Of a stretch of 64,000 bases of DNA, positions 34,915 to 45,750 are shown piece after piece. Made by a program: the position numbers and the translations under genes. The notes under the pieces were generated by a model. It worked only from the letters and a program-made list of their open reading frames with translations, did no database searches and was not told the DNA's origin. How positions within the stretch are numbered: the first letter of the stretch is position 1; each line of letters begins with the position of its first letter. Source of the DNA: Portulaca oleracea (taxonomy: Eukaryota; Streptophyta; Magnoliopsida; Caryophyllales; Portulacaceae); contig CM055883.1 of assembly GCA_029582165.1 (NCBI GenBank), positions 16,028,501 through 16,092,500 on the forward strand, in the 5' to 3' direction.

Positions 34915-36003
34915 AAATTTGTATCAGAGCCAACCTACCCTCCGGGTGGGTTATTCCTTGATTCCATCTCAGCCCAAACACAATCCTTTTTTATTCTCCC
35001 CATAAAGAACCTTAGCCATACTGTTCAACAAGAAGGAAATGAGATTAAGGAGATTGACACGTGAGTTTAAGCTCCTTGAACTCACCATACTACAGCTCGA
35101 GATGGCTAGGTATGAATATTCCCTGAAGTCACACGAACCAACAATGGTTCTTGAGGAGGAACATCAAGTTCAAGAGGAACCAGAAATTAATCTTAATCAC
35201 TCTCTAGATGTTGATGATGCTGCAGAAGTTAGTAAGGTTCCTTTAGAGCCTTTTGAATATCAATGTTTAAAAGATGACCAGAGGTCGATTTTAATCTCTC
35301 TCCAATCTTTGATGAGTGTGATGCAAGTAAAATCTTGTGGAGTTAGAAGAACAAAAAGAAGATCCAAGATAGCCCAATGTTGATCAAATCGAGGGCATTC
35401 AAGTGACCAAAAGATGTTTGTTGCAATCCCCTTATAAGTAACATGTATCATGATTCAATCTGTTGTGATATTGTACCTATAGATGCTTACAACGTCTTAC
35501 ATGACAGAACATGGATGTTTGATCAATTCCTCCAACTCGGTTTGTGTGTTTTTGCAACAAGGGGAGAATGATGGAGATCTTTGCAACAAGGAGAGAATGA
35601 TGGAGATCAGCCCTGCTCACATAATATGGGGGTTTAATTCATGCAACCGAGTTTGAGCACAAACTCTTTGCGACAAGGGGAGAATGATGGAGATTCGCCT
35701 AGCCTTGGTTTCACATTTGGGGACTCAAGGTTCATGGAGAATGATTGAGATTCGCCTAGCCAAGTATACTTAGAATGTGTTTTTTTAACTAAGTAGAAGA
35801 GCAAGAAGCTCTAGGGATTCAACTTGTGGTGTCTCTATATCAAGTTCGATTCCCTTGAACTATCCCAAATTATCCATCTTTATTGAGTTTTCATTAGTAA
35901 ACCCTAGCCTTTCTGTGAACTACCCTATACCCTAGGCTTGTTCACGTCCCCCCATTTTGATGTGTAATTGATCAAACCTTAGCTTTGCATCAATTATACA
36001 TCA
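34915..36003 (+). repeat. Array unit 14 (1.1 kb, deleted)
   Basis: Keeps PBS, remnant ORF (35,039-35,383) and PPT-like modules, one of which is tandemly duplicated near 35,550-35,610. A deletion at about 35,760 removes most of the LTR. Confidence 0.78.
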
Positions 36004-36860
36004 AAATTGGTATCAGAGCCAGCCTACCCTCCTGGTGGATTAATCCTTGATTCCATCGCTACCCAAACACAATCCTTTTTTATTCCCCCCATAAAAGAAT
36101 CCTAGCCATTATGTCCAACAAGAAGGAAAGGAGATTGAGGAGATTGAGCGTGAACTTAAGCTCCTTGAACTTACTGTGCTACAATTCGAAATGGCTTGGA
36201 ATGTATATTCCATAAAGTCACGTGAACCACCGTTTGTGCATGAGGAGGAACATCAAGTTTAAGAGGAACCAGAGATTAATATTAATCTCCCCCTAGAAGT
36301 TGATGATGCTGCAGAAGTTAGTAAGGTCCTTTTTGAGCCTTTTGAATAACAATGTTTAAGAGTTGAGCCAGAGGTCGATTTTAATCTCTCTCTCCAATCT
36401 TTGATGAGTATGATGCAAGTAAAATTTTGTGGAGTTAGAAGAACATCAAGAAGATCCAAGAGAGGCCATTGTTCATCAATGCGAGGGCATTCAAGTGACC
36501 AGAAGATGTTTGTTGCAATCCCCCTATAAGTATCATGTATCATGGTTCAATCTGCTGTGAAATTGTACCTATAGATTCTTACAACCTCTTACATGACAGA
36601 ACATGGAAGTTTGATCAATTCATCAAATCGAGTTTGAGGGCAAACTCTTTGGAACAAGGGGAGAATGATGGAGATCAACCCCGCTCACCAAATAAGGAGG
36701 TCCAATTCATTTAACCGAGTTTGAGGACAAACTCTTTGCGGCAAGGGGAAATGATTGAGATTCGCCTAGCCTTGGTCTCACTTTTGGGATTCAAGGTTCA
36801 TGGAGGGTGATGGAGATTTGGATAACCTTGGTCTCACATTTAGAGACCCAAGATTCATGC
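36004..36860 (+). repeat. Array unit 15, truncated right end of the array
   Basis: PBS GGTATCAGAGCC, remnant frame with stops, and the duplicated purine-rich modules. Similarity stops abruptly after GACCCAAGATTCATG near 36,860, inside the start of the LTR. Confidence 0.8.
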
Positions 36861-37401
36861 GAAACTTTTCATACACTTCCAAACTTAATATGTATTGTAA
36901 TCTAGTAGCATAAACTTAGGTATGTTGAAAAATTGGGTCTACGTTACGCCATCTTTATTTGAATTGGTCAAAAAACTATTACTCGGACCATATTTGTTTA
37001 TTTTTTGACAATATATTAGAAAATTGTAATAGCTATTTATTTATTTTTTGACATTATATTAAGTTTTTTTGGTTAATTAGGGTTAGTGTTGTTTTGATAC
37101 ACCTCCTCTTAAGTATGTCTCAACACTCAAGCGCCGTTTCAGTTTGCATCTCCGTTCTGCAACGTTGTTCAATCATCGGCCACCAAAACGTCGTTCCGAC
37201 CATCGCGAACTACCGTCATACACCTCTCCTTCTCAAGATGGTGAAAGTTGATGGTGATGATGAGGGTGCCTGCAGTCATCGAAACCGACACATTGAACAA
37301 ATGGCAAACAAGCGACGAACAAGAGGAATATTTGTGTGCAAATTCGGGCCTCTCGACCTTGTGTAATCAGCAGTGTTGGTGGGATTTTTTTCTTTGTGCA
37401 G
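36861..37401. other. Unclassified DNA between array and beta-galactosidase relic
   Basis: AT-rich up to 37,090, then a less AT-rich stretch with an open frame (37,094-37,366) of no recognisable similarity. The last part, ending TTTCTTTGTGCAG at 37,401, looks like the end of an intron of the beta-galactosidase relic. Confidence 0.5.
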
Positions 37402-37890
37402 TACAATTTTGAAGGAAGATATGATCTTGTGAGGTTCTTAAAGATTATTCAGAAAGCTGGTCTATATGCCAATCTCAGAATTGGACCATACGTTTGTGGA
37501 GAATGGAATTTTGGGTACTTTTTCTCTTACTCTTCAACCTACCTAGTCCTTGCATATTAACTATGATTATGATAATCTAATCTAACTTTCCAATTTAATC
37601 ACTTTAATTGAATAAAGCCAAATGTCTCTGTAAGCTTATAGTGGGATTTTTGGGAATATTAATTTGATTTGGATCAGGATTAGTTTAATGCTCACTGTTT
37701 TGCTTTTCTTGTGTAATACAAGGTAGTTGTATGATTTGATATCATGGGAATGTGATTAGGTAAAAAAAAATGGGTCAAATTCATGAATATTCTATTTTGA
37801 TTCAACTTTTGTGATTTGTGCAGTGGGTTTCCTGCTTGGATCAAGTATATCCCAGGCATCAGTTTCAGAACTGATTATGGACATTTCAAG
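37402..37890 (+). pseudogene. Beta-galactosidase (GH35) gene fragment, two exons
   Basis: Exon 37,402-37,514 encodes [20 protein letters not shown] followed by [14 protein letters not shown]. Exon 37,824-37,890 encodes [19 protein letters not shown] and HFK. Both match the conserved (beta/alpha)8-barrel region of plant GH35 beta-galactosidases, cell-wall enzymes that release terminal galactose. The acceptors TTTGTGCAG and donors GG|GTACTT and AAG|GTCTGC fit, and the split glycine codon joins in phase. The family signature around GGPIILSQ, the start exons and the rest of the enzyme are absent from the flanks, so this is a stranded fragment of a normally 700-850 residue protein. The usual Ala before EWNFG is Gly. 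Confidence 0.85.
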
Positions 37891-37900
37891 GTCTGCATTT

Positions 37901-38214
37901 AGCGCTGTTCATCGGTTTAAAACCGAACAAAACCGGGGCCGAACCAAATAAACCAAAAATCGAATAAGGGGCAAAGTTCAAACCGAAAATCAAACCGAAT
38001 AATACCGGTTAGGTTTGGTGTTTGGTTTATTCAGTTTTGAGCCGAAAAATGCACACTTTTTATGTTTTTCACCGGACTGGATAAACCGAAAACCAAATAA
38101 AGCCTAAAGTCCAAACCGAAAACCAAAACGAATAACAATCGGTTCGATTTGGACTGGTTCAATTCGGTTCGATTTTCGGTTTTATTGGCTCAAACCCGAT
38201 TAATGCACACCCCT
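37901..38214. mobile_element. hAT-like MITE candidate
   Basis: A 314-bp non-coding block full of AACCGAA and its complement. It begins AGCGCTGTTCAT and ends with the complement of AGGGGTGTGCAT (imperfect 12-bp terminal inverted repeats). Flanks TCTGCATTT and TCTACATTT resemble a degenerate 8-9 bp target duplication. It lies just inside the donor site of the beta-galactosidase relic. Similar ends are common in plant hAT MITEs; superfamily assignment is tentative. Confidence 0.5.
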
Positions 38215-38224
38215 ATCTACATTT

Positions 38225-39092
38225 AAATCTTACAGTTTTACTCCTACCTTAGTCTGTCACTGTCAAGGTAATTTCTAGTTTATGGGTAGTATTTTAGAGA
38301 TTGTGTAGCAAAAATGGAACCTATAATGAGAAATTCGTTGTCAGTTTAATTTATAGGAGGGAATGCGTTGATTTACATAATTGATAAACACCGCATTCAA
38401 AATCACAAGCACTTTTGGATTTAAGTGTGCAGATTTGTGTTTCACTCATTCTGTCTTCTTCACCGACAAACATGAGGAATATTTGTTAGGAATTTGATTA
38501 GTTTAGGCAGGTGTTATGGCGCTCTAACTCATAGCCCTTCTTCTCCCCTTGCTCACCCTTCATGCGGCAATAGTGAGGCAAGCAAGACACACGTATCGAC
38601 CAACGATGCGTCTCGATTGGAAGTGTAGATACTAGGTTCAATTCATCAAATTTTAAGTTCTTACTTTTGGATTTCAATTCCTGAAATTAGGGTTCTTAGA
38701 TTTTATTCAAATTCAAAATACGTTCATAAATATGATCTGTCAGACTTGCTTAGATTGTGGGGATTATTGTTGAGGGGAGTGAATATGAAAGTGTAGGAAG
38801 TAGTTCATATATTGCTAGTACTAAGCACTGATATCTTCCAAGTATGCTTGTATCCATTAGAAACCATGGTCATATGGGTTTAGACATATCGTTCTTCACC
38901 CAAAAACTCTTTGTTGGACTTTTGCTTTGTTTAGCATGATTTCGTTCATAAAAGAGCTTTCAGTTGTTTGGCATTAACTGTGTGTTTCTCAAATTCGTTG
39001 AAGCTTAGTTTGAAGCTTGTACCGAATATGTGAGGCTAGTTGAACATTTTATTTTGTTCTGTTGGAGTAAGTCATGCGGTGCTTTGTGATAT
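38225..39092. other. Unclassified intergenic DNA
   Basis: No ORF, repeat or domain recognised in this stretch. No further beta-galactosidase exon was found. Confidence 0.5.
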
Positions 39093-39290
39093 TGTAGACA
39101 CCGGAATTTGTACCGGTATAAAACCTGACTCACCAAAAATATACAAGCCCAAAATAAACCCGGAATAATTGCTAAAACCCAAAGGGGTTTTATTTTTTAT
39201 TCACGACCCACACAGAAGAAGCAGGCCAGGCGCGCGCCTCGGCCTAGAATGAATAAAACCCGCGTAGGGTTTGATCCGGCCCATAAATGA

Positions 39291-39312
39291 TCAAACCCCG
39301 CCTACGGTTTGA
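39291..39312. repeat. CGCCTA-core palindrome, left LTR U3
   Basis: Arms TCAAACC and GGTTTGA around CCGCCTAC. Similar, weaker copies lie near 39,253, 39,368 and 39,465. Confidence 0.7.
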
Positions 39313-39557
39313 ACGACGCAACACGCGACGTCGTTTTTGCCAGGTCAGCGATCCGTGTGACGGAAATATTAAAGCCCGCGTAGGGTTTGTATTTTTGCGC
39401 CAAAAAAATCTGCATGCATGCAATCCCATGATCATAGCCCACGTGATTTGACTTTGCCCCTTGACCCCATATACCCCGCCTAGGTTTTGGAATGAAATGG
39501 CTGATTTGTTGGGGTATGTCCCCCACCTTGTCCCTCCAAAACACTCACTCCTTCACC

Positions 39558-39565
39558 TATAAATA
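39558..39565 (+). promoter_or_regulatory. LTR TATA box (left)
   Basis: TATAAATA followed by CCCCCTCC, shared with the right LTR at 62,527. Probable start of the element transcript about 30 bp downstream. Confidence 0.65.
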
Positions 39566-40332
39566 CCCCCTCCATTCCACCTTCATTTCATCAACTCTCA
39601 CCACCAATAATCATCATATACTCTCACTCTCTCAAATTCCCTTCATAATTCCATTCTTCTATCATCACCATAATCATATTCTTCACTACCATATAACCAC
39701 CCACACTACACTTTCCCTAACCATCCACATTTCTCATCTGGGTTTCAAATCAAGGGGCAACTCAAGGGATCAGTTTCATCGCCGCTATAACCAAAGCAAG
39801 GTTCGGTTCTTTTATTTAAATTATTGTATTTAATCATGTAATCCTTATTTTTCTATGCTTGTACATATTTTATAAATTAAAACCGCTTTTGTTTTATATT
39901 GCATGTTTTGAATAATAATTCCGCGAAATTAATCAAACTTCTCCCCGCTCTCTTTCTTTTCAATGTTGATTTTAGTAGAGTCTGTTTTATAACAGGTGGA
40001 TTCGAGAGTTCTCATAACTCTCGAATTCGTAACCTTACCCCCGAATCTAAAAATCGGGTTCGTAGACCGGAGTCTTTCTTTTATTTTATGGTTCGTCGAT
40101 TTCCTTAAATCGGCTGGCGACTCTTTAATTTTTTTATAAAACTTCGTTTAATAATTTAAAGTATTCGATTTCTTACACAAAATTAATTTAAGAAAATGTT
40201 TTAACTTTTGTTCAATGCAAAAAAGGGGTTTGGTCCAAGGAGAAAATGGCCAGAAATGATTAACACCCGGGAGGGGTTTAGTAATTCCCACCAATTTTAT
40301 CCCTGGACCTGGAATCAAGGGGACCGGCCCAG

Positions 40333-40366
40333 AATTTGTCAAACCCTAGGCGGGCTTTGACAAATT
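40333..40366. repeat. CGCCTA-core palindrome, left LTR 3' part
   Basis: Perfect 11-bp arms AATTTGTCAAA and TTTGACAAATT around CCCTAGGCGGGC. The core is in the reverse orientation (TAGGCG). The homologous site in the right LTR has different arms (AATCTGTTAAA). Confidence 0.8.
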
Positions 40367-40642
40367 TTGGTGGTCTGTTTGCTTCTTGGGCCCTAATTCG
40401 TCAATTGGATTAAAATTAAATTATTTGTGATTATTTTTGTGTAATTTCCGTATAATTTAAATAATAAAAAACGAGTTTGTAAATAAATAAAGTTCCATCA
40501 CCACAAAAATGAATTTAGAAAATAAAAATATCCTTATTTAAGGATTAAGAAACCTTAGTCAGCTCCCGATCTCAAAATGTAGCGCATCCGAGGAAGACAT
40601 TTTCCCATGAACGGGGAGGGAATTTTTCCGGGTTCTACAGAT

Positions 40643-40660
40643 TGGCGACTCCACTGGGGA
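40643..40660 (+). promoter_or_regulatory. Primer binding site, tRNA-Arg (first)
   Basis: TGGCGACTCCACTGGGGA, three bases after the LTR end, complementary to the 3' end of plant tRNA-Arg, as in Ogre elements. Confidence 0.88.
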
Positions 40661-41762
40661 CTTAAACTTTAAAAAGAGGGTAAAACTTGAAAAAATCAAA
40701 TTGATTTGAAAAGTGTAAAAGGGAGAAGTTAATTTATTTCACGACTTTATTATTCTTTTAGGCATCCCTTGCATACCGGGCCACTAATCGGGTCTTTTGA
40801 CACGTTAGCACAAAGGCGACGGTTTAAGTTGCCTAGGATTTCCCTTGAGAGCGGGAGCCCACTACTATGGGGATGAACTCTACATCTCTAAGCATTTGGT
40901 CACTCCTCTCCCGATGTCACACTCCGAGAGCTTCCTTGAAGTTCTTTGAGAAATACCCCAACTGCTTACCTTATGGTATGAAGAACCGGGACGAAGGCAT
41001 GCGGTAGGCTGTATACCTAACCAAAAAGTCCACGAATTTAGAGCCTTTGTTTAGGATACCCTTTTCATGTGTATGCTATGTGCTATGTGTATCCTTCCCC
41101 TTTTCTTATCTTTTTTTGTAAAGAGTCGACCATAGTTTTGAGGTTTTGTTCTAGTCCATATAAATTTCATTAGGTTGAGAAGAGGATTATTTATTAATTA
41201 ATATAATTAACTCAAAGACATTATGGTTAGCCCAAGTGGAATGGCCCATTCATGTTTGAAAGTTAATTATCTTAATTGATAAATAAGAAATTGACTCACC
41301 TTTGATGATATTATATGGCCCTTTATGAAATTCTCTTAACAAAGGTCCCAAAAAATTAATTAAAAGTCTAACAAAATTAATGGATAGCGTCTTAGACTGC
41401 ATAATAGTCACTAGGCTTGAGTAAATTAATTTATTGATTTAATTAATAAATCCATCATATTTATGGTCGGCCCGTTGTTAGGCCCAACCATATTGGATTT
41501 GTCAATTAAAGCCCATAAATTAATTATGCTCGCTCATTGTTGACTTTATCCAGTCCTTTACAATATCCATTTTTCCCCGAGTAAAAAAAAAGGAAAAAAA
41601 AAGTGGGTTGCCGGTCTTGTTGAACATTATTCTAGTCCGCATACTAGCCAATAAGGTTTGAGTTGTCTGAGTTGTTGGGCCAAGTTACGGATTCTCCTTA
41701 AAACGGTCGGCCAGTGGATTGGGCCAATCCGAATTGAGTAACACTGACTATAGTTGGCAATC
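40661..41762 (+). other. Untranslated leader, first copy (truncated)
   Basis: Non-coding sequence starting CTTAAACTTTAAAAAGAGGG. A second copy follows the middle LTR at 43,069. This copy stops at CACTGACTATAGTTGGCAA and is joined directly to mid-LTR sequence, marking the recombination point. Confidence 0.8.
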
Positions 41763-42126
41763 ATGTAATTCTTTATTTAATTCCGTGCCTGTACATATTT
41801 TGTAAAATAAAAACCGCATTGTTTTATATTGCATGATTTGAATAATAATTCCGCGAAATTAGTCAAACTTCTCCCCACTCTCTTTCTTTTCAATGTTGAT
41901 TTTAGTAGAGTCTGTTTTTATAAACAGGCGGATTCGAGAATTCTTATAACTCTCGAATTCGTAACCTTACCCACGAATCTAGAAATCGGGTTCGTAGACC
42001 GGAGTCTTTTTTTTTATTTTATGGTTTGTCGATTTCCTTAAATTGGCTGGCGACTCTTTTACAATTTTATAAATTCGTTTAATTACTTAAAATATTCGAT
42101 TTCTTGCGCAAAATTAATTTAAGAAA

Positions 42127-42608
42127 GGATTATTGGACAAAAATAATACTAACTTTGGGGTTATTGGCCGATAATAATGCAAATAATTTTGTTGGACACT
42201 AGCAGTACCAATTATGGACCTATTTTCCAGCAATAGTACACAACTAAGTTGGTAGGTTTCTTACTACACAGAAAGATTATGTATCGCCTAATTGTCTGAG
42301 CTAAAGACCATAGTAAGTTGAAAAAACGTTAATGGTCACTTTTTTTGCCAATTAAGCAACATTAACAAACTTTGCTATACAATAATTTAAAAAAATTGGC
42401 GGTCGACATTTTTTCCACTTGCTCCAGCTTCAAGTTCAGACAATTAAGCGACAAATCATCTTTTCATCGAGTTAAACACCTATCAACTTGGCAGTGTACT
42501 ACTACCGGTAAATAGGTTCATAGTTGGTACCACTAGTTTCCAACAAAATTGTTGGTATTATTATCGGTCAATACCCCCAAAGTTCGTATTATTGTTGTCC
42601 AATAACCC
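42127..42608. mobile_element. Mutator-type MITE (482 bp) in the middle LTR
   Basis: Terminal inverted repeats of about 55 bp: left GGATTATTGGACAAAAATAA, right (complement) GGGTTATTGGACAACAATAA. A perfect 9-bp target duplication TTTAAGAAA flanks it (42,118-42,126 and 42,609-42,617). The right LTR at 63,280 shows the uninterrupted site. A 9-bp duplication points to the Mutator superfamily. No coding sequence. Confidence 0.88.
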
Positions 42609-42673
42609 TTTAAGAAAATAATTTAATTCATGACCAACATTTATCCAAGGAGGGTCCCGAGAGAAATGGGCCA

Positions 42674-42709
42674 GAAAATGATAAAACCTAGGCGGGTTTT
42701 ATCACTTTC
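42674..42709. repeat. TAGGCG-core palindrome, middle LTR
   Basis: Arms GAAAATGATAAAACC and GGTTTTATCACTTTC: 14 of 15 pairs complementary. The copy in the right LTR is perfect. Confidence 0.8.
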
Positions 42710-43050
42710 AACCCAATTTCTCTTTGGGCCGAGGAGACCAGTGGCCCAACCTGGAATCTGTTAAACCCTATGCGGGTTTTAGCCGATTCTAGTGGCCCAT
42801 TGGTTCTCTTTTGGGCCTGGATTTATCAATTGGGCCGGAATTAAATTGTTATGAGATTATTTTTGTGTAATTTTCGGATAGTTTAAATAATAAAAACGGG
42901 TTTGTAAATAAATAAAGTTTCATCACCCCGAAAACGAATTTTGAAAAATAAAAATATCCTTATTTAAGGATTAAGAAACCTTAGTCGGCTCCCGATCACG
43001 AAAGTAGCGCATCACGGAAAAAGGGTCACTTTTTCCGGGGTCCTACAGAT

Positions 43051-43068
43051 TGGCGACTCCACTAGGGA
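43051..43068 (+). promoter_or_regulatory. Primer binding site, tRNA-Arg (second)
   Basis: TGGCGACTCCACTAGGGA, one mismatch to the first PBS. Confidence 0.85.
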
Positions 43069-44464
43069 CTTAAACTTTAAAAAGAGGGTAAAACTTGAAA
43101 AAATCAAATTGATTTGAAAAGTGTTAAAGGGAGAAGTTAATTTATTTTGCGACTTTATTATTCTTTTAGGCATCCCTTGCATACCGGGCCACTATTCGGG
43201 TCTTTTGACACGTTAGCACAAAGGCGACGGTTTAAGTTACCTAGGATTTCCTTTGAGAGCGGGAGGCCACAACTATGGGGATGAACTCTACATCTCTAAG
43301 CATTTGGTCGCTCTTCTCCCAGTGTCACACTCCGAGAGCTTCCTTGAAGTTCTTTGAGAAATACCCCAACTGCTTACCTTATGGTATGAAAAACCGGGGC
43401 GAAGGCATGCGGTAGGCTATATACCGAACCATAAAAGTCCATGAATTTAGAGCCTTGGTTTAGGGTACACTTTTCATGTGTATACTATGTGCTATGTGTA
43501 TCCCTCCCCTTGTCTTGTCATTTTTGTAAAGAGTCGACCCTAGTTTTGAGGTTTTGTTCTAGTCCATATAAAATTCATTGGGTTGAGAAAAAGATTATTT
43601 ATTAATTAATATAATTAACTCAAAGGTGGTTAGCCCAAGTGGAAGGGCCCATGTATGTTTGAAAGTTGATTATCTCAATTAATACATAAAAATTGACTCA
43701 CCTTTGATGATATTATATGGCCCTTTATGAAATTCTCTCAACAAAGGTCCAAAACAATTAATTAAAAGTCTAACAAAGTTAATGGATAGAGTCTTAGACT
43801 GCATAATAGTCACTAGGCTTGAGTAAATTAATTTATTGTTTTAATTAATAAATCCATCACATTTTGGTCGGCCCGTTGTTAGGCCCAACCCTATAGGATT
43901 TGCCAATTGAAGTCCATAAATTAATTATGACTCGCTTATTGTTGACTTTATCCGGTCCTTTACAATATCCGTTTTACCCGAGTAAAAAAACAAAAAGCAT
44001 AAAAAGAAAAAGGTTAGAAAAAAAAGTTGGTTGTCGGTCTTGTTGAACATTATTCTAGTCCGCATAATAGCCAATATGGTTTGAGCTGTCTGAATTGTTG
44101 GGCCAGGTTACAGATTCTCCTTAAAACGGTCGGCCAGTGGAATGGGCCAATCCGAATTGAGAAACACTGACTAAAGTCTGTCAACTTATGACCCGCTCGC
44201 TACGATTGGCTTTATCCGGCCCTTTATAGTGTTCTGCTTTTAGGTCCATATAGAGTTAGGCCATGCACTCCCAAAAAGTGTCTGAGTCCTCTGTGTCAGC
44301 ATATATGTGTCGAGTTGGTTAGGATCATATAGGTCATTTAGGTCATACATGCATCGGGTAGAATGTGTCGGAGAATGTCATCGAGTGTCTTAACTTTGAA
44401 TTTCCATGCAGGCATCATTGGTGATCGACTCTGAGCCCGCATTCGAGATCCACGAACAGGTCGT
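43069..44464 (+). other. Untranslated leader, second copy
   Basis: About 1.4 kb, parallel to the first leader up to about 44,165, then continuing to the gag start. No conserved coding frame. Leaders over 1 kb are usual in Tat/Ogre elements. Confidence 0.75.
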
Positions 44465-44512
44465 TTGATTCCGAACCCTCGCTACGATCCATCTGCAACC
44501 AGTGACTGCATC

Positions 44513-44875
44513 ATGTCAGGAGAGCAATTCCAAGAGATCTCGGTCCAGAGTATCGAAGCCAACATCACGAAGCATTTGGATGACCTCTACACCAAAATGC
44601 AAGGTCTGGTGTTTGCCAATACCTTAGAACAGGAGCAGAAGGTGGGCAAAAGACTAAGTGAACAGCAACAAGTGATGGACGGTATACTACAAGCAATTAC
44701 TAAGATCAATACCAAACTGGGGTTGAATGTTGAAGAAGACGATGAAGAAATGCAGGGATATGAGTCCGAACCTGAAATCATCAAGACATCCTCAGATTCT
44801 GGAGGAATTGGGATATCCAAGACAAAGGTCACTACCCCTGAGGCATCTAAATTCATTAAAGGACCCTACTATTAA
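44513..44875 (+). pseudogene. Gag N-terminal region, Ogre-type element
   Basis: Opens at ATG 44,513 (MSGEQFQEISVQ) and runs in frame into an acidic coiled-coil-like stretch (EQEQKVGKRLSEQQQV, NVEEDDEEMQG). The frame ends at 44,875, but the following gag sequence continues in another frame from about 44,860, so a frameshift separates them. This region precedes the capsid domain in Tat elements and is poorly conserved. Confidence 0.7.
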
Positions 44876-45750
44876 GGCCCTTGAACAGAAATTAGAAAGC
44901 CTTACCAAAGCAATGAGCACTGTGCCGGCCTTTGCTGACAAATACCTGGATGTGCCATTGCCTGTTCAGCCGATTCTGAAGATAGCTGATAAAGTTGAGG
45001 TACCAAACATTAGGTTCAAACCCTTTGAGAACGCAGTTCATCACATCGAAGAGTTCATGAGGCTAGCACCATTAAACCAGATTGATGTCGGTTTATACTC
45101 TACCGTTTTCCCATCCACTCTAGATGGCGAAGCCAAGGTGTGGTATCACGCTCTACCACCCCAAACGAAGGCCGATTGGAATGAAATGTTCAAAGCCTTC
45201 ATTAATCACTACAGTTGCATCCAGAGGAAGCAAGCTACGGTGGATGACTTGACCACCATGAAGCAACGAGATGACGAATCCTTCCTGGATTACTTTGAGC
45301 GATGGCATACCAAGCTGTCTCACATCAATGAGACGATTCCTCTCCGCCTACACCGGTCTACATTCAAGCAAGGGCTAAAAGGAAGTTTATCCAAGCACTT
45401 GGGATACCATGTCATCAAAGACTTTGACTATTTGCAAGACATCTGTGTCCAATTAGAGGCAATGCATAATGATAAGACTACTTCGCCTGGATGGAAGGGG
45501 TCTAGTTCCAACAGGAGGGCCACTAGTGCACCTAGCCACCCTCCTAAGGTCATGAAAACTAACTCCATCCAGCGCAAGTGACCTTTCATACCAAAATATG
45601 ATACTTACACACCATTGGACGTCTCTTACTCACAAGCTCTTGATCGGCTGGTCAAGAAGGGTTTTTTGGTCCTACCTTTGCCAAGAGAAGAGTCAGCAAT
45701 GAAAGGGAAGAATATGGATCAATTCTCCCGCTGCCATCATTGTCGAGGAC
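44860..45750 (+). pseudogene. Gag (capsid and zinc-knuckle-like region), Ogre-type element
   Basis: From ALEQKLESLTKAM through IRFKPFENAVHHIEEF, WYHALPPQTKADWNEM and SFLDYFERWHTKLSHI it follows the plant retrotransposon Gag (capsid) domain, the structural protein of the virus-like particle. TGA at 45,579 interrupts it, then the frame reads on to the degenerate knuckle CHHCRGHDTEKSC before stop and frameshift at about 45,780. Two disabling changes in this stretch alone mark it as defective. Confidence 0.85.

Larger units (their letters stand above)
1..36860 (+). repeat. Tandem array of shared-LTR retroelement units
   Basis: The same landmarks recur in order: an LTR end (TTATGCATCA or TTATACATCA), a PBS-like stretch (TGRTATYAGAGCC, resembling the complement of the tRNA-iMet 3' end), a remnant ORF, purine-rich PPT-like motifs, then the next LTR. 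LTR ends fall at 398, 3084, 5779, 8466, 11150, 13836, 16509, 18302, 20099, 21761, 23556, 31749, 33509, 34914 and 36003. Spacing is about 2.69 kb in the six left units and 1.1-1.8 kb to the right. The pattern LTR-internal-LTR-internal with shared LTRs is what unequal recombination between LTRs of a short non-autonomous element produces (inference). The array runs off the left edge. Confidence 0.9.
39093..40639 (+). repeat. Left LTR of the Ogre-type chimera
   Basis: 1547 bp, TGTAGA...TCTACA. Holds a TATA box at 39,558 and several CGCCTA-core palindromes. It differs from the middle and right LTRs by many substitutions and indels, so it belongs to another subfamily. Confidence 0.87.
41763..43047 (+). 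repeat. Middle LTR, 5'-truncated
   Basis: Starts at TCATGTAATTC, equivalent to 62,922 in the right LTR, and ends TCCTACA. Without the MITE and duplicated 9 bp it is 794 bp against 797 bp of the right LTR, and it shares the right LTR's diagnostic bases. It lacks the first ~890 bp (U3 with TATA), so cannot promote transcription from its own U3. Confidence 0.85.

Noticed and set aside
1..36860. CRISPR-like repeat-spacer pattern
   Set aside because: Repeat periods are kilobases, the units contain LTR, PBS and PPT landmarks, and the sequence is eukaryotic.
37094..37366. A 90-codon frame upstream of the beta-galactosidase exons
   Set aside because: No match to the expected upstream exon of the enzyme, and no other recognisable similarity.
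39492..39833. A 113-codon His/Ser/Thr-rich frame in the left LTR
   Set aside because: Lies over the LTR transcription start region; the composition is that of a CT- and CAT-rich leader.
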